Shown: positions 51,461 through 60,995, counted from the stretch's first letter. The stretch: 64,000 bases of DNA from Hymenobacter metallicola (GCF_004745645.1 NZ_SRMB01000001.1:186001-250000), one strand, 5' to 3'. Translations and numbers: made by a program. The notes: generated from the letters alone by a model not told the origin.

Positions 51461-54400
51461 ATGACAGATATTTACCACATTCGGTATCTCCTGTGCTGGT
51501 TGGGTGTTTGGGTAGGAGCACTGCTGCTGGCTAGCCCGAGCCGGGCGCAGTCGGGGCCGTATGGCAACGAGTGGATAGTGCCCAGCCAGCAGTACTACAA
51601 GATTAAGGTGAGCCGCGACGGAATCTACCGCCTCGACTACGCTTACCTGACCCAGGCCGGCATCAGCGGGGTGAGCCCCCAACGCTTCCAGCTTTGGCGT
51701 CGGGGTAAGCAAGTCGCCATTTTTGTCGGGCCGGACAACCCCACCACGTTAGGACCGACAACCTACATCGAGTTCTACGGGCAGCGCAACGATGGGGCCC
51801 TGGATGCGGGCATGTACAAAACGCCCGCCGACCATTACCAGAAGCACTACAGCCTTTACACCGACACAGCCTCTTATTTCCTGACCTGGGCGGCCACCGG
51901 ACCGGTGAAGCGCATGGCTTCTTCGAGCGTAGCGCCCACGGGCGGGGCCCATCCGTACTGGCTCAAGAACCGGCTGTGGGCGCGCAACGAGCGGTACAGC
52001 CGCGTAAATGAGGACGACAAAGTGTACCAGCCCTGGGGCGAGGCCGGGGAAGGGTTTATGTCCTACAGCTACGGTAAGGGCGGGGGCAGCAACGACCCGA
52101 GCCGAATGTTTGCCTGGCAGCCCGATACGCTGTCGGACATGCTCCCGGCCGGCGGACCAGCTCCGCGGGTGGAAATGCTGCTGACCGGGGCCAGCTCGGG
52201 CCCACATCAGCTGACCGTTTCGGCCCAGCAAACCTCGTCTACCGCCACTACCATTGTGGTGCGGCCCCTGGGGCCCGCCGTAGTCCTGCAAGGCTTTGAA
52301 GCCCGCAAGCTGAGTTACCCGTTTCTTCGTTCTGATGTCTACCCCAACGGGTTTGTCGGGATGATAGTGGACATCAACAACGCGGTAAACCCGGCCAGCC
52401 GGAACTGGTTTCGCATGGTCTACCAGCGCCTGATTTACCCGTCGGCAGCGGGCTGGCCTTCCGGCCGGCGCGACGTGCCCTTTACCAATGATTCGACCCT
52501 GGGCTCGGCGGCCGCCTTCTACCAGCTGGAGAACGTGCCCGCTACCGTCCGCGGCTTCGACGTGACGGACCCCTACAATGTGCAGCGCATCGAAGGCAGC
52601 GGCAGCGGCAGCCGGCGCAGCTTCGTCTTTCCCAGTGCTACGCCCCAGGCCACGCGCCGCTTATTGCTCTCCGACCTGGCCTGGGCCCGCACGCCGCTGC
52701 CGGCGCATCGGGTGCAATTTCGCGCTATTGCGCCGGCTGCCTACAATTTTCTGATTGTCAGCAGCGCCGCGCTGATGAAGCCCACCCCCGGCTCGAGCGA
52801 CCCCGTGAGTGACTACGCCGCCTACCGCGCGGCCCGCTTCAGCCCGCTGGTCGTGACCAGTGAAGAGCTCTACGACCAGTTTCACTACGGGGAAAAGTCG
52901 GCCCTGGCCGTCCGGCAGTTTGCTCAGTTCATGCTCACCGATGCGCGTCCGAAGTCGCTGCTGCTGCTGGGCCACGGGGTGGCGGCCGGCGAGGCCATCG
53001 ATTCGACGGCTCCCAACCGCAACTACTTTATTTTCTATTACCGGAACCAGCCAAAACGCTACCTGCTCAGAAGCGGCGACCCGCTGGCTCACGACCTGGT
53101 ACCAACCAGCACCGAAGGCGCCTCGGATGCCTTTTTCACGGCCGACTGGTCGCGCGGCGACTATGCCGCCCGCATGGCCACGGGCCGCCTGGCCGCTACT
53201 ACCCCCGCCGAGGTGCTGGCCTACCTGAACAAGCTGAAGGAGTACGAAAGCAAGCTGGACGCCTCCCTGGAAACCCAGCCCTGGCGCAAGAATGCTCTGA
53301 ACCTGCTGGGCGCCAAGACGGAGAGCGAATTTCGACAATTTGCCCCCTACCTGGAGCAGTACAAGCGGCAGATTGAGAAGCCGCTGTTCGGGGGCAAAGT
53401 CATCAACACATTCAGCACGGCCGGTATTGTTACGACCAAGAACATTGCCGCCGAGCTGAATGCCGGTCTGGGTCTGATTACCTACTTCGGGCACGGCGGC
53501 GCCGACTTGCTTCAGCTCGATTTGGGCGACATCAACAATGCCTCCAACGGGTACAACAACGGGGGCAAATACCCGGTAATGTTCGTGAATGGCTGCGCGG
53601 CCGGCAATGCCTACCGCGGGCTGCGGGCGACGTATCCGCAGAGCTGGCTGTTTGCCGAGCAGAAAGGGTTGATTGGCTTTATGTCGGAATCCAGCACTGG
53701 TTTCGAAGATAACGTGCACGTGTTGCAGACCAAGATGTACGACCTGCTGCTGAACGATGCCACATGGTACGGCCGGTCGGTGGCGGAAGCCCAGAACGAG
53801 GCCGTGCGGCAACTGCAGCGCGCGGGCCGCACCGAACCCTCGGCCATCAGCAACATGCTCACCACGACCTGGCACGCCGATCCGGCCCTGCGCCTGTATT
53901 CGCTGCTCAAGCCCGACTATGCCTTCGGGGCTCCTGCCCTGGAAATCAAGCCCGTTGGCCCGGACCCCGTGCGGGCCAAGTCAACGAGCTATACCCTGGT
54001 AGTACGGGTCAAAAACACGGGCAAGCTCACTTCTGACCGGCTGGATTTTTTGATTGAGCGCAAATACGACGGCCCGGCCACCGACAACCGCCCCCCCGAT
54101 ACCTACATCCGCAGCGAAGCGGCGCCCACCACGACCGACGAGGTAACGTACACTTTCACGCTGCCCAACCCGGCTAGCCCGGCCAAGGTATTTGGCAACA
54201 GCACCTTCACCGTCAAGCTCGACTATCAGAACCGGATTGAGGAGCTGAATGAGGGCAACAACCAGGCGCAGGTCGACTTCGTGTTTCTGCAGGATGGCAT
54301 CAGCCTGCTCAACCCGCCGGAATTTGCCCTAGTGGCTCCCGGCAGCGTACGCCTCGTGGGCCAGACCAACGACCCGGCCGGGCCCCCGCGGGGCTTTGAG

Positions 54401-56668
54401 CTGGAGCTCGATACGGTGCCGACGTTCAACAGCGCCTGGTTGCAGCGGACCAAGGTACAGGCCCCGCTGCTGGCCGACTGGCGCCCCCAGCTGCCGCAGG
54501 TGGCGGGCCGCGACGGGGTAGTGTGGTACTGGCGCATGCGTTTCGAAACCAAGCTTACCCCCGACGAAACCAACGAATGGAGCGTCAGCTCGTTCCGGGT
54601 GGTGCGCGGTACCACCGGCGGCTGGTCGCAGAGCCACCACGGGCAGTTCCGGCGCGACGAGTTGAAGCAGGTAGCCGTGGCGGCGCCCTCGGGCAAGTGG
54701 AGCTTCAGCGAGGTTACCCAACGCCTGGCGTTGTCGACCCGGGGTGGGGGCACGGGCGGCGTTACCTACGAGCCAGGCTACGGTATTCGGTTGGGTAATG
54801 AGCCCGTCGATGCCGTGGATTGTGGCATTGGCTTTCCCAACATGCTGGTCAGCGTCTTCGACGGTAGCACCCTGCGGCCCTTGCGCACCCTGGGCGGTGG
54901 TCCCTACGACTCCTGCGGGGCGGCAACCAACCGCTACTACCATTTTGCCCTCAGCGCCACGGATAACATCAATACGCCCGCCCGTCAGGCCCAGCTGCTG
55001 GCCTTGCTGAGCCGCGTTCCGGCGGGGGCTTACGTAGCGCTGGTTTCCATCAACAAAGTCGATTTCACTTCGTTTTCCCCGGCCCTGAAAGCGGCTATTG
55101 CAGCCTTGGGCGCCCAGAAGGTTGGGATGCTGCAAGATGGTGACCCCTACGTCCTGTTTAGCCACAAAGTAGCCGGGGCGCCCGTAGCCCAGGAGGCCAC
55201 GGCTGATAGCAACAGTCCGGTACCGCGTAGCAATCAGGTGGTAACGCTGAACGGAATTTTAGCGGCATCGGGCAGCAGCGGTACGCTTACCTCGACGCGG
55301 ATTGGCCCGGCCCAGCAGTGGACCAGCTTACAGCACACGATCCGCACCGAAGCATCCGACAGCTATACGCTGAAGCTGGTTGGAATCAGTGCCGACGGCA
55401 CCTCCCGCGTACTGGCCATCAACGTCAAGGACCCGGCGTATTCCCTGGCGGGTATTTCGGCCAAGGAGTACCCGTACCTGCAGCTGGAGCTGGAGCTGCG
55501 CGACGAGCAGACCCGCACGGCTCCGCAAGTCGAGCAGCTGCTGGTGACGTATGTAGGCGTGCCCGAGGGCGTGGTGCGCCGCGACTCGGTGCTGGCCGCT
55601 CAGCCCGCTGCCTATGAGGCGGCCGGGCTGGCCAAGCAGGCCACCGAAACGGGCCAGGTGAAAGTGCCCGTCATCTTCCAGAATGTGGCAGGTCTGCCGT
55701 TTGGCACCCCGCTCACGGCCGTCTTCACCCTGCGCAGCGCCACGAAAGAAAGCACCCAGGAAATCGACCTTACCTCGCCCGGGACCAACGCGGCCGTGCG
55801 CTTTGAGGCGACCCTGAATGTGTTGGAGCTGTTTGGCGACATCACCGGCTCGGTCACGCTGAATGTAAACCGGCAAGGGCGCCGCTTGCCCGAACTCTAC
55901 TACTTCAACAACGAGCTGACGCTGCCTACCTTCCGGGTGGAGGACCGCAGCGTGCCGCCGGTGCTGGATGTGGCTTTCGACGGGCAGCACATTCTCAACG
56001 GCGACATCGTCTCGCCCCGGCCCATTATCACCGTGCTGCTCACCGATGAGGACAAGCTGCGGCCCATTACCGACCGCACTGCGTTTTCCGTGGTATTGAC
56101 CAAGCAGAACGGGGCGGCCCAGCCCGTGAACCTGAACGGGGCCAACGTGCGCTTCCGCGCCGACCCGGCCAAGGGCACGGCCCAGCTCGAGTACGAGCCC
56201 GGGCTGAGCACCCCGCTCGAGGACGGCCACTACTCGCTGCAGGTGCAGGGCCGCGACGCCACCGGGCGCGCGGCCGGGGCCAGCAGCTACCAGGTCAGCT
56301 TCGAGGTTGTCAACGCGGCCAGCATCACGCATGTGTATCCCTATCCCAACCCCATCACCCACTCGGCCCAGTTCGTCTTCACCCTGACCGGCCAGCAGGT
56401 GCCGCGCAACCTGAAGATTCAGATTCTCACGCTCACGGGCAAGGTCGTGCGCCAGATCCTGCTCGAGGAGCTGGGCCCGGTGCGCATCGGCCACAACATC
56501 AGTGCCTACCGCTGGGAGGGCACCGACGAGTACGGCCAGCGCCTGGCCAACGGCACGTATCTCTACCGGGTCGTGCTCGACCAGGGCGAGCAGAAGCTCG
56601 AGCACCGGGCCACCGCGGCCGACCAGGCCTTCAAGAACGGCTGGGGAAAGCTTGTACTGCTCCGCTAA
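51461..56668 (+). CDS. PorU2-like C25 (gingipain-family) protease, tandem copy 2
   Basis: 1735 residues, same plan as copy 1: signal peptide ending LASPSRAQ, N-terminal beta part, C25 protease with H678 (YFGHGGAD) and C712 (FVNGCAAGN), CARDB-like Ig part (QNRIEELNEGNNQAQVDF), and the FlgD-like end. The middle 1200 residues differ widely from copy 1, while the first 50 mature residues and the last 409 are nearly or fully the same. Start at ATG 51461; a TTG five codons earlier is open but unnecessary. The catalytic pair is kept in both copies, so neither is obviously dead. It is followed by an acyltransferase gene after 39 bases. Confidence 0.85.
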   Translation: MTDIYHIRYLLCWLGVWVGALLLASPSRAQSGPYGNEWIVPSQQYYKIKVSRDGIYRLDYAYLTQAGISGVSPQRFQLWRRGKQVAIFVGPDNPTTLGPTTYIEFYGQRNDGALDAGMYKTPADHYQKHYSLYTDTASYFLTWAATGPVKRMASSSVAPTGGAHPYWLKNRLWARNERYSRVNEDDKVYQPWGEAGEGFMSYSYGKGGGSNDPSRMFAWQPDTLSDMLPAGGPAPRVEMLLTGASSGPHQLTVSAQQTSSTATTIVVRPLGPAVVLQGFEARKLSYPFLRSDVYPNGFVGMIVDINNAVNPASRNWFRMVYQRLIYPSAAGWPSGRRDVPFTNDSTLGSAAAFYQLENVPATVRGFDVTDPYNVQRIEGSGSGSRRSFVFPSATPQATRRLLLSDLAWARTPLPAHRVQFRAIAPAAYNFLIVSSAALMKPTPGSSDPVSDYAAYRAARFSPLVVTSEELYDQFHYGEKSALAVRQFAQFMLTDARPKSLLLLGHGVAAGEAIDSTAPNRNYFIFYYRNQPKRYLLRSGDPLAHDLVPTSTEGASDAFFTADWSRGDYAARMATGRLAATTPAEVLAYLNKLKEYESKLDASLETQPWRKNALNLLGAKTESEFRQFAPYLEQYKRQIEKPLFGGKVINTFSTAGIVTTKNIAAELNAGLGLITYFGHGGADLLQLDLGDINNASNGYNNGGKYPVMFVNGCAAGNAYRGLRATYPQSWLFAEQKGLIGFMSESSTGFEDNVHVLQTKMYDLLLNDATWYGRSVAEAQNEAVRQLQRAGRTEPSAISNMLTTTWHADPALRLYSLLKPDYAFGAPALEIKPVGPDPVRAKSTSYTLVVRVKNTGKLTSDRLDFLIERKYDGPATDNRPPDTYIRSEAAPTTTDEVTYTFTLPNPASPAKVFGNSTFTVKLDYQNRIEELNEGNNQAQVDFVFLQDGISLLNPPEFALVAPGSVRLVGQTNDPAGPPRGFELELDTVPTFNSAWLQRTKVQAPLLADWRPQLPQVAGRDGVVWYWRMRFETKLTPDETNEWSVSSFRVVRGTTGGWSQSHHGQFRRDELKQVAVAAPSGKWSFSEVTQRLALSTRGGGTGGVTYEPGYGIRLGNEPVDAVDCGIGFPNMLVSVFDGSTLRPLRTLGGGPYDSCGAATNRYYHFALSATDNINTPARQAQLLALLSRVPAGAYVALVSINKVDFTSFSPALKAAIAALGAQKVGMLQDGDPYVLFSHKVAGAPVAQEATADSNSPVPRSNQVVTLNGILAASGSSGTLTSTRIGPAQQWTSLQHTIRTEASDSYTLKLVGISADGTSRVLAINVKDPAYSLAGISAKEYPYLQLELELRDEQTRTAPQVEQLLVTYVGVPEGVVRRDSVLAAQPAAYEAAGLAKQATETGQVKVPVIFQNVAGLPFGTPLTAVFTLRSATKESTQEIDLTSPGTNAAVRFEATLNVLELFGDITGSVTLNVNRQGRRLPELYYFNNELTLPTFRVEDRSVPPVLDVAFDGQHILNGDIVSPRPIITVLLTDEDKLRPITDRTAFSVVLTKQNGAAQPVNLNGANVRFRADPAKGTAQLEYEPGLSTPLEDGHYSLQVQGRDATGRAAGASSYQVSFEVVNAASITHVYPYPNPITHSAQFVFTLTGQQVPRNLKIQILTLTGKVVRQILLEELGPVRIGHNISAYRWEGTDEYGQRLANGTYLYRVVLDQGEQKLEHRATAADQAFKNGWGKLVLLR
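51549..51702 (+). repeat. 5' shared tract of the two PorU2-like genes, copy 2
   Basis: Matches 46284-46437; see that entry. Differences are few, including a Ser/Thr change (AYLSQ versus AYLTQ) and an Asn/Ser change near its end. Confidence 0.75.
55442..56668 (+). repeat. 3' shared tract of the two PorU2-like genes, copy 2
   Basis: Partner of 50144-51370 with 7 silent differences in 1227 bases. The encoded last 409 residues are the same except at the very first position. Confidence 0.92.
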
Positions 56669-56707
56669 AGCCTGATAGGCACGCATTTCAACAACGACAT
56701 TTCCTGC

Positions 56708-57976
56708 ATGTCAGCAATTCAGTCTTCTTCACCGCACACCCTGGGCTACCTCGACGGTCTGCGTGGTTTGGCGGCGGCCATTGTAGTGGTGCACCACCTA
56801 GCCGGTTTTTTCTACCCCACGCTGCTGTCCGGCGACCCTTATTCGGCTCGGCTGGGGCAGGGGGTGGAAGTTGGTATTGCCAGTAGCCCGGCCAACATTC
56901 TGATTGGGGGTAACTTTGCCGTCTGCTTGTTTTTTGTGTTAAGCGGCTTGGTGCTCAGTGAGAAATTCTGGCGCACGGGGCAGCTGGAAGTGCTTCGCTC
57001 CCAGGCCTGCCGCCGCTACGTGCGCCTGATGCTGCCCGTCACGTTTGCCGCGCTGGTAGCCTTGGCTTTGTGGGTGGCCGGGGCGTATCAGAATACGGAA
57101 GTAGCCGAAATCACCGGCGCCAAGCGTTTCGGGGAATATTGGGCCGAGCTGCCGGGCGCCAAGCAGATTCTCCACGACCTTGTGGTCGGTATTCCGCTCG
57201 GCGGCGAGTCGAGCTACAACCCCGTGTTCTGGACGCTGAGTATCGAGCTGTTTGGCTCGTTTGTGGTCTTCACGCTGCTGGCCTTGTTCGGGGCCGTGCG
57301 TCACCGCGGCGCAGTGTATAGCGTGGCAATTCTGTTTCTGGCCGTATCCGAGCTGAACTTTTACTACACCGGCTTTATCCTGGGCGTCTGGCTCAACGAC
57401 TGGCGCCACCACGGTTCCCGCAAGTTACCGGCCGGCCCCTGGCCGGGGCTGGGCCTGTTGGCAGTCGGCGTGTTGCTGGGCTCGTTTCCCACCGCCGAGC
57501 TGATTCGGGTCGAAAATACAATGTACCGCTTTCTGCAGCCCAGCTGGCTGGGTAGTGAGCGGGCTATTCAGGTGTGGCACCTGGCCGGCGCTGCCTGCCT
57601 GTTGCTGGCCGTAGTTGCCTGGCCCCGCCTCCAACGCCTGCTGGCTGGCCGCTGGCTGCGGGGGCTCGGCGCGGTTTCGTTTTCACTTTATCTGGTGCAC
57701 TTTCTGGTGCTGGGCTCATTTTCCAGCGCCGTTTTCCTGGCCTTGTACAACCATTTTAGCTACGCCGCCAGCGTAGGCCTCACGGTGCTGGCCACCGTGC
57801 CCGTGCTGGCCCTGGTATCCTACGCTATGTACCGGCTGGTTGACTTGCCCGGTATCCGGCTGGCGCAGTGGCTCTATACTACCTTCTTTCGACCGGGCCA
57901 ACCGGCCGTAAACCCCAGCGCGGCACAATCAGCTTCGGCTCCGCTGGCTACCGCCGACGAAGCGTTACGAAGCTAA
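56708..57976 (+). CDS. Acyltransferase family 3 membrane protein (OafA/YrhL type)
   Basis: 422 residues, about ten membrane helices. The N-terminus LGYLDGLRGLAAAIVVVHHLAGF holds the family's R and the HH pair of the putative active site. Later, NPVFWTLSIELFGSFVVF is the conserved WTLxxE block. Such enzymes add acyl groups to surface polysaccharides or other extracytoplasmic substrates; which one is unknown here. The 3' end overlaps the convergent folA by 29 bases. It lies 39 bases after the second PorU2-like gene and may be cotranscribed with it. Confidence 0.9.
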   Translation: MSAIQSSSPHTLGYLDGLRGLAAAIVVVHHLAGFFYPTLLSGDPYSARLGQGVEVGIASSPANILIGGNFAVCLFFVLSGLVLSEKFWRTGQLEVLRSQACRRYVRLMLPVTFAALVALALWVAGAYQNTEVAEITGAKRFGEYWAELPGAKQILHDLVVGIPLGGESSYNPVFWTLSIELFGSFVVFTLLALFGAVRHRGAVYSVAILFLAVSELNFYYTGFILGVWLNDWRHHGSRKLPAGPWPGLGLLAVGVLLGSFPTAELIRVENTMYRFLQPSWLGSERAIQVWHLAGAACLLLAVVAWPRLQRLLAGRWLRGLGAVSFSLYLVHFLVLGSFSSAVFLALYNHFSYAASVGLTVLATVPVLALVSYAMYRLVDLPGIRLAQWLYTTFFRPGQPAVNPSAAQSASAPLATADEALRS

Positions 57977-58433
57977 AGGCGTAGGCGTGCTTATCGTCGG
58001 GCTCGTGCCGCTCCCGGGCTTCTTCCCGCCATTCCAGGGGCGAGAGTTCCGGAAAAACCACGTCTCCCTCAAAATCGTGGTGCACCTCGGTTAGATACAC
58101 GGTATCGGCCGTGGGTAGGGTCTGGCGGTAGATTTCTCCGCCCCCGATAACAAAGACGTCTGCATCGGTAGCATGAGCCATTGCCAGCGCATCGGGCACC
58201 GAAAAGGCCACCTCGCACCCCTCGGCCTGCCAGTCGGTCTGGCGGGTCACGACGATGTTGCGCCGCTTGGGCAGGGGCCGGCCAATGGCCTCAAAGGTGC
58301 GCCGCCCCATGATGATGGGGTGGTTCAGGGTGATGTTCTTGAAGTGCTTTAAATCGTCGGGCAAATGCCAGATCAGCTGATTGTCCCGGCCAATGACGCC
58401 GTTATCGGCTACGGCAACTACTACGGCTATCAT
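57948..58433 (-). CDS. folA: Dihydrofolate reductase
   Basis: 161 residues. Reduces dihydrofolate with NADPH for one-carbon metabolism. Marks: VVAVADNGVIGRDNQLIWHLPDDLKHFK, with the catalytic acid D in LPDDL, HPIIMGRRTFEAIGRPLP, NIVVTR and the VFVIGGGEIY glycine turn. Its ATG overlaps the fmt stop codon by 4 bases (ATGA), so folA is translated after fmt. The 3' end runs into the acyltransferase gene on the other strand. Confidence 0.97.
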   Translation of the reverse strand: MIAVVVAVADNGVIGRDNQLIWHLPDDLKHFKNITLNHPIIMGRRTFEAIGRPLPKRRNIVVTRQTDWQAEGCEVAFSVPDALAMAHATDADVFVIGGGEIYRQTLPTADTVYLTEVHHDFEGDVVFPELSPLEWREEARERHEPDDKHAYAFSFVTLRRR

Positions 58434-59374
58434 ACGGCAGAAGGGTTGAGAACAGCAGTGTTGAAACCCCGCAGAAATTCGACCACGGGCAGCCGCTTTT
58501 TGCCTTCCAGCTGCACGTCGAGCAGGTCGAGCTGACCCTGACCCGTTTGCAGCCGCAAATACGTGCGGCCGTCGGTGGTCCAGGAGCCGGGTGCGGCCGA
58601 GTCCTCGTCCAGGGCCCGGGCCGTAAAGATTTTAAGCGTGCGGCCATCGGGCAGCTGAGTGAAAGCCGTGGGAATGGGGGAGAGGCCCCGCACTAGGTTC
58701 ACCAGCGTGGCGGCCGGCTGCTGCACCTCGAGGCGGCCGGTTTCCTTCTGAATCTTGGGCGCCGAGCGGAGTTCCTGGCCGGTAGCCTGCGGAATGCTGG
58801 GCGCGGTGCCGGCGGCTATGGCCTGCACGGTGCGCAAGGCCAACTGGGCGCCGGCCGCTTTGAGCTTTTCATACAAAGCACCGAAGTCGTCTTCGTCGGC
58901 AATGGGCACCACGTCCTGGAAAATCAGGTTGCCGGTGTCAATTTCGTGTTGCAGGAAGAAAGACGTAACGCCCGTTTCCTTTTCTCCGTGAATCAGGGCC
59001 CAGTTGATAGGTGCCGCCCCGCGGTACTGGGGCAGCAGGGAGGCGTGAATGTTGATGGAACCCAGGCGGGGCATGTTCCACACCGCTTCGGGCAACATCC
59101 GGAAGGCCACTACCACCTGCAAATCGGCGGCATAGCCGTGCAACTCCGCCTGAAACTCGGGCGACTTCAGGTTGGTGGGTTGCAGCACCGGAATGCCACG
59201 GGCCACGGCTGCCTGCTTCACCGCCGACTCGGCCAGCTGCCGGCCCCGGCCCGCCGGCTTATCGGGCGCCGTAATAACGGCCACCACTTCGCAGCCGGGC
59301 CAGGTGTGCAGGGTTTCGAGCGTGGGCACGGCAAACTCGGGCGTGCCCATGAAGATGAGGCGGAGAGGAGTCAT
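58430..59374 (-). CDS. fmt: Methionyl-tRNA formyltransferase
   Basis: 314 residues. Formylates Met-tRNA for initiation using 10-formyl-THF. Family blocks: LRLIFMGTPEFAVPTLETL, TAPDKPAGRGRQ, GSINIHASLLPQYRGAAPIN with the catalytic N/H pair, GVTSFFLQHEIDTGNLI with the catalytic D, and a C-terminal OB domain (RGLSPIPTAFTQL). Start at ATG 59374 matches the family; the frame is open for 25 further codons that are not family-like. Pairing with folA makes sense because both handle folate one-carbon units. Confidence 0.97.
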   Translation of the reverse strand: MTPLRLIFMGTPEFAVPTLETLHTWPGCEVVAVITAPDKPAGRGRQLAESAVKQAAVARGIPVLQPTNLKSPEFQAELHGYAADLQVVVAFRMLPEAVWNMPRLGSINIHASLLPQYRGAAPINWALIHGEKETGVTSFFLQHEIDTGNLIFQDVVPIADEDDFGALYEKLKAAGAQLALRTVQAIAAGTAPSIPQATGQELRSAPKIQKETGRLEVQQPAATLVNLVRGLSPIPTAFTQLPDGRTLKIFTARALDEDSAAPGSWTTDGRTYLRLQTGQGQLDLLDVQLEGKKRLPVVEFLRGFNTAVLNPSAV

Positions 59375-59414
59375 GAAAATAGAAAGGCGGTTAGTACGGT
59401 TGCGGAAGCTAAGT

Positions 59415-59753
59415 TTATAAGGACAACCAATTGCCGTCGTATTGGACATAGTACATGGCTTCGCGCCCAGTACTTAAGTTAAGCTCGATACTGGCTGAGG
59501 TGTCATGAAATTCGAGAGTTAAATACTCGTTCTCTCTTAGCACAACACTCGAAATTTTTCTGGCAATAAAGCCGCACAAGTCGTTCCGGTACTCTAGCTC
59601 GCCAAAACTACGGTCTACTTGTGGCATGCGTAGCGTGGGCCACTCGTACATGGTCATCCTGTTACCATCGAAATCGAGTTGCAGATAGTCTTGGACAAAG
59701 ATTACCGCGCTAAGTTGCTGGTTGATCAATTCAGCAAACAAGGTCTGTTCCAC
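59415..59753 (-). CDS. Small hypothetical protein coupled to the NamZ-like gene
   Basis: 112 residues starting with GTG at 59753, six bases after the stop codon of the NamZ-like gene on the same strand; no ATG is available near this position. The protein has beta-rich segments (VIFVQDYLQLDFDGNRMTMYEWP, FIARKISSVVLRENEYLTLEFHD) and ends YYVQYDGNWLSL. No signal or membrane segment. It has the look of a small cytoplasmic immunity-like or regulatory protein, but I cannot name a family. Confidence 0.6.
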   Translation of the reverse strand: MEQTLFAELINQQLSAVIFVQDYLQLDFDGNRMTMYEWPTLRMPQVDRSFGELEYRNDLCGFIARKISSVVLRENEYLTLEFHDTSASIELNLSTGREAMYYVQYDGNWLSL

Positions 59754-59759
59754 CAGTTG

Positions 59760-60995
59760 TTACTTAAAATCCGGGTACAGCAGGTACTTCCTGCGCATCA
59801 CCTTGTACTGGCCCAGGGCCGGCTCCCAGCTCTTGCGGATTTCCTTTTCCGACTTACCCGCCACCACCATTTCCCGCAGGGTATTAGTGCCGGTCAGCTG
59901 CTCGAAGTACTTGCCGAAAAACTGGTCCTTGGCCGTGCTTTGCTGGTAAAAGTCGATGAGGTAGCGTAGGGTAAAGCCGCCCGATTCGGCCGCGGGCAGC
60001 TTGCGCAAATCCTGGCCGTAGCACTTTTGCCCGTTCAGGGGCGGCTGGGGCGAGCCGGCGGTGGGGCGGGGCGTGAAGCTGAAGGGCCGGGTCGTGGGTT
60101 GGGTGGGTGCGCCAATCAGCTCAAACGGCGCCTCGGTGCCGCGGCCCACGCTCACGTTGGTGCCTTCAAACAAACAGATAGTAGGGTAGAGCAGCACGGC
60201 GTGGGCGTTGGGCAGGTTGGGCGAAGGCCGCACCGGCAACTCGTAGCGCGTGGCGTGGGTGTAGCCTAGCACGGGCACCACCGTCAGGGGGCATTGCTTG
60301 CCGCCGGCCAGCCATTTTTCCCCGTTTATCATCTGGGCCAGCTCACCCACCGTCAGGCCGTGTACCACCGGAATCGGGTGCATGCCCACAAACGACTTGT
60401 GTTTGGCTTCCAGCACGGGCCCGTCTACGTAGAAGCCGTTGGGGTTGGGCCGGTCCAGCACGATGACGCTTTTACCCTGCTCAGCGGCGGCTTCCATCAC
60501 GTAGTGCATCGTGCTGATGAAGGTATAAAACCGCACGCCTACGTCCTGAATATCAAAAATCAGCACGTCCACGTCGGCCAGCATTTCGGGCGTGGGCTTT
60601 TTGCTCTTGCCGTAGAGCGACTTCACTGGCAGGCCGCTGCGCGTGTCGCGTCCGTCTTTGATGGTGGCACCGTCGGCTTCCTCACCCCGAAAGCCGTGCT
60701 CGGGGGCGAAAATGGCTTTCACCTGCACGCCCTGGGCCAGCAGCGTATCGACCAGGTGGGAGCGGCCGACCAGGGAGGTTTGGTTGACTACCAAGCCCAC
60801 GCGTTTGCCCTGAAGCTGGGGCAAATACGTGCCGAACTGCGCCGCGCCCATTTGCAGCCCGGCCACCGCAGGGGCAGTGCTGACCGGGGCCGTTGGGGCG
60901 GGCAGGGGCGGCGTAGCGGTGCTGGCCGCCGGGCGGCTGCAGTCGCCCAAAAACAAGGTCAGGCTAAGCAGCCCGGAGAAGATAGAAGATGCCAT
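59760..60995 (-). CDS. namZ: Exo-beta-N-acetylmuramidase NamZ-like lipoprotein (DUF1343)
   Basis: 411 residues. Lipoprotein signal ending LGDC (C19), a proline/alanine linker to about 45, then the DUF1343 fold: GKRVGLVVNQTSLVGR, FAPEHGFRGEEADGATI with the conserved EHG, DVLIFDIQDVGVRFYT, VLDRPNPNGFYVDGP, and CLFEGTNVSVGRGTEAPFE with the catalytic-region Glu. Bacillus NamZ removes N-acetylmuramic acid from non-reducing ends of peptidoglycan, so a role in wall recycling or turnover is likely, on the periplasmic side. It is followed by the small GTG-start gene. Confidence 0.9.
   Translation of the reverse strand: MASSIFSGLLSLTLFLGDCSRPAASTATPPLPAPTAPVSTAPAVAGLQMGAAQFGTYLPQLQGKRVGLVVNQTSLVGRSHLVDTLLAQGVQVKAIFAPEHGFRGEEADGATIKDGRDTRSGLPVKSLYGKSKKPTPEMLADVDVLIFDIQDVGVRFYTFISTMHYVMEAAAEQGKSVIVLDRPNPNGFYVDGPVLEAKHKSFVGMHPIPVVHGLTVGELAQMINGEKWLAGGKQCPLTVVPVLGYTHATRYELPVRPSPNLPNAHAVLLYPTICLFEGTNVSVGRGTEAPFELIGAPTQPTTRPFSFTPRPTAGSPQPPLNGQKCYGQDLRKLPAAESGGFTLRYLIDFYQQSTAKDQFFGKYFEQLTGTNTLREMVVAGKSEKEIRKSWEPALGQYKVMRRKYLLYPDFK

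Noticed and set aside
49709..51712. 667-codon open frame on the minus strand
   Set aside because: Antisense of PorU2-like DNA and crosses the terminator at 51392-51425; a similar shadow occurs in the second copy.
50144..56668. Tandem duplication read as an assembly duplication
   Set aside because: Only the ends are alike, the middle differs strongly, and the flanks after the stop codons are unrelated, so a simple assembly duplication does not explain it.
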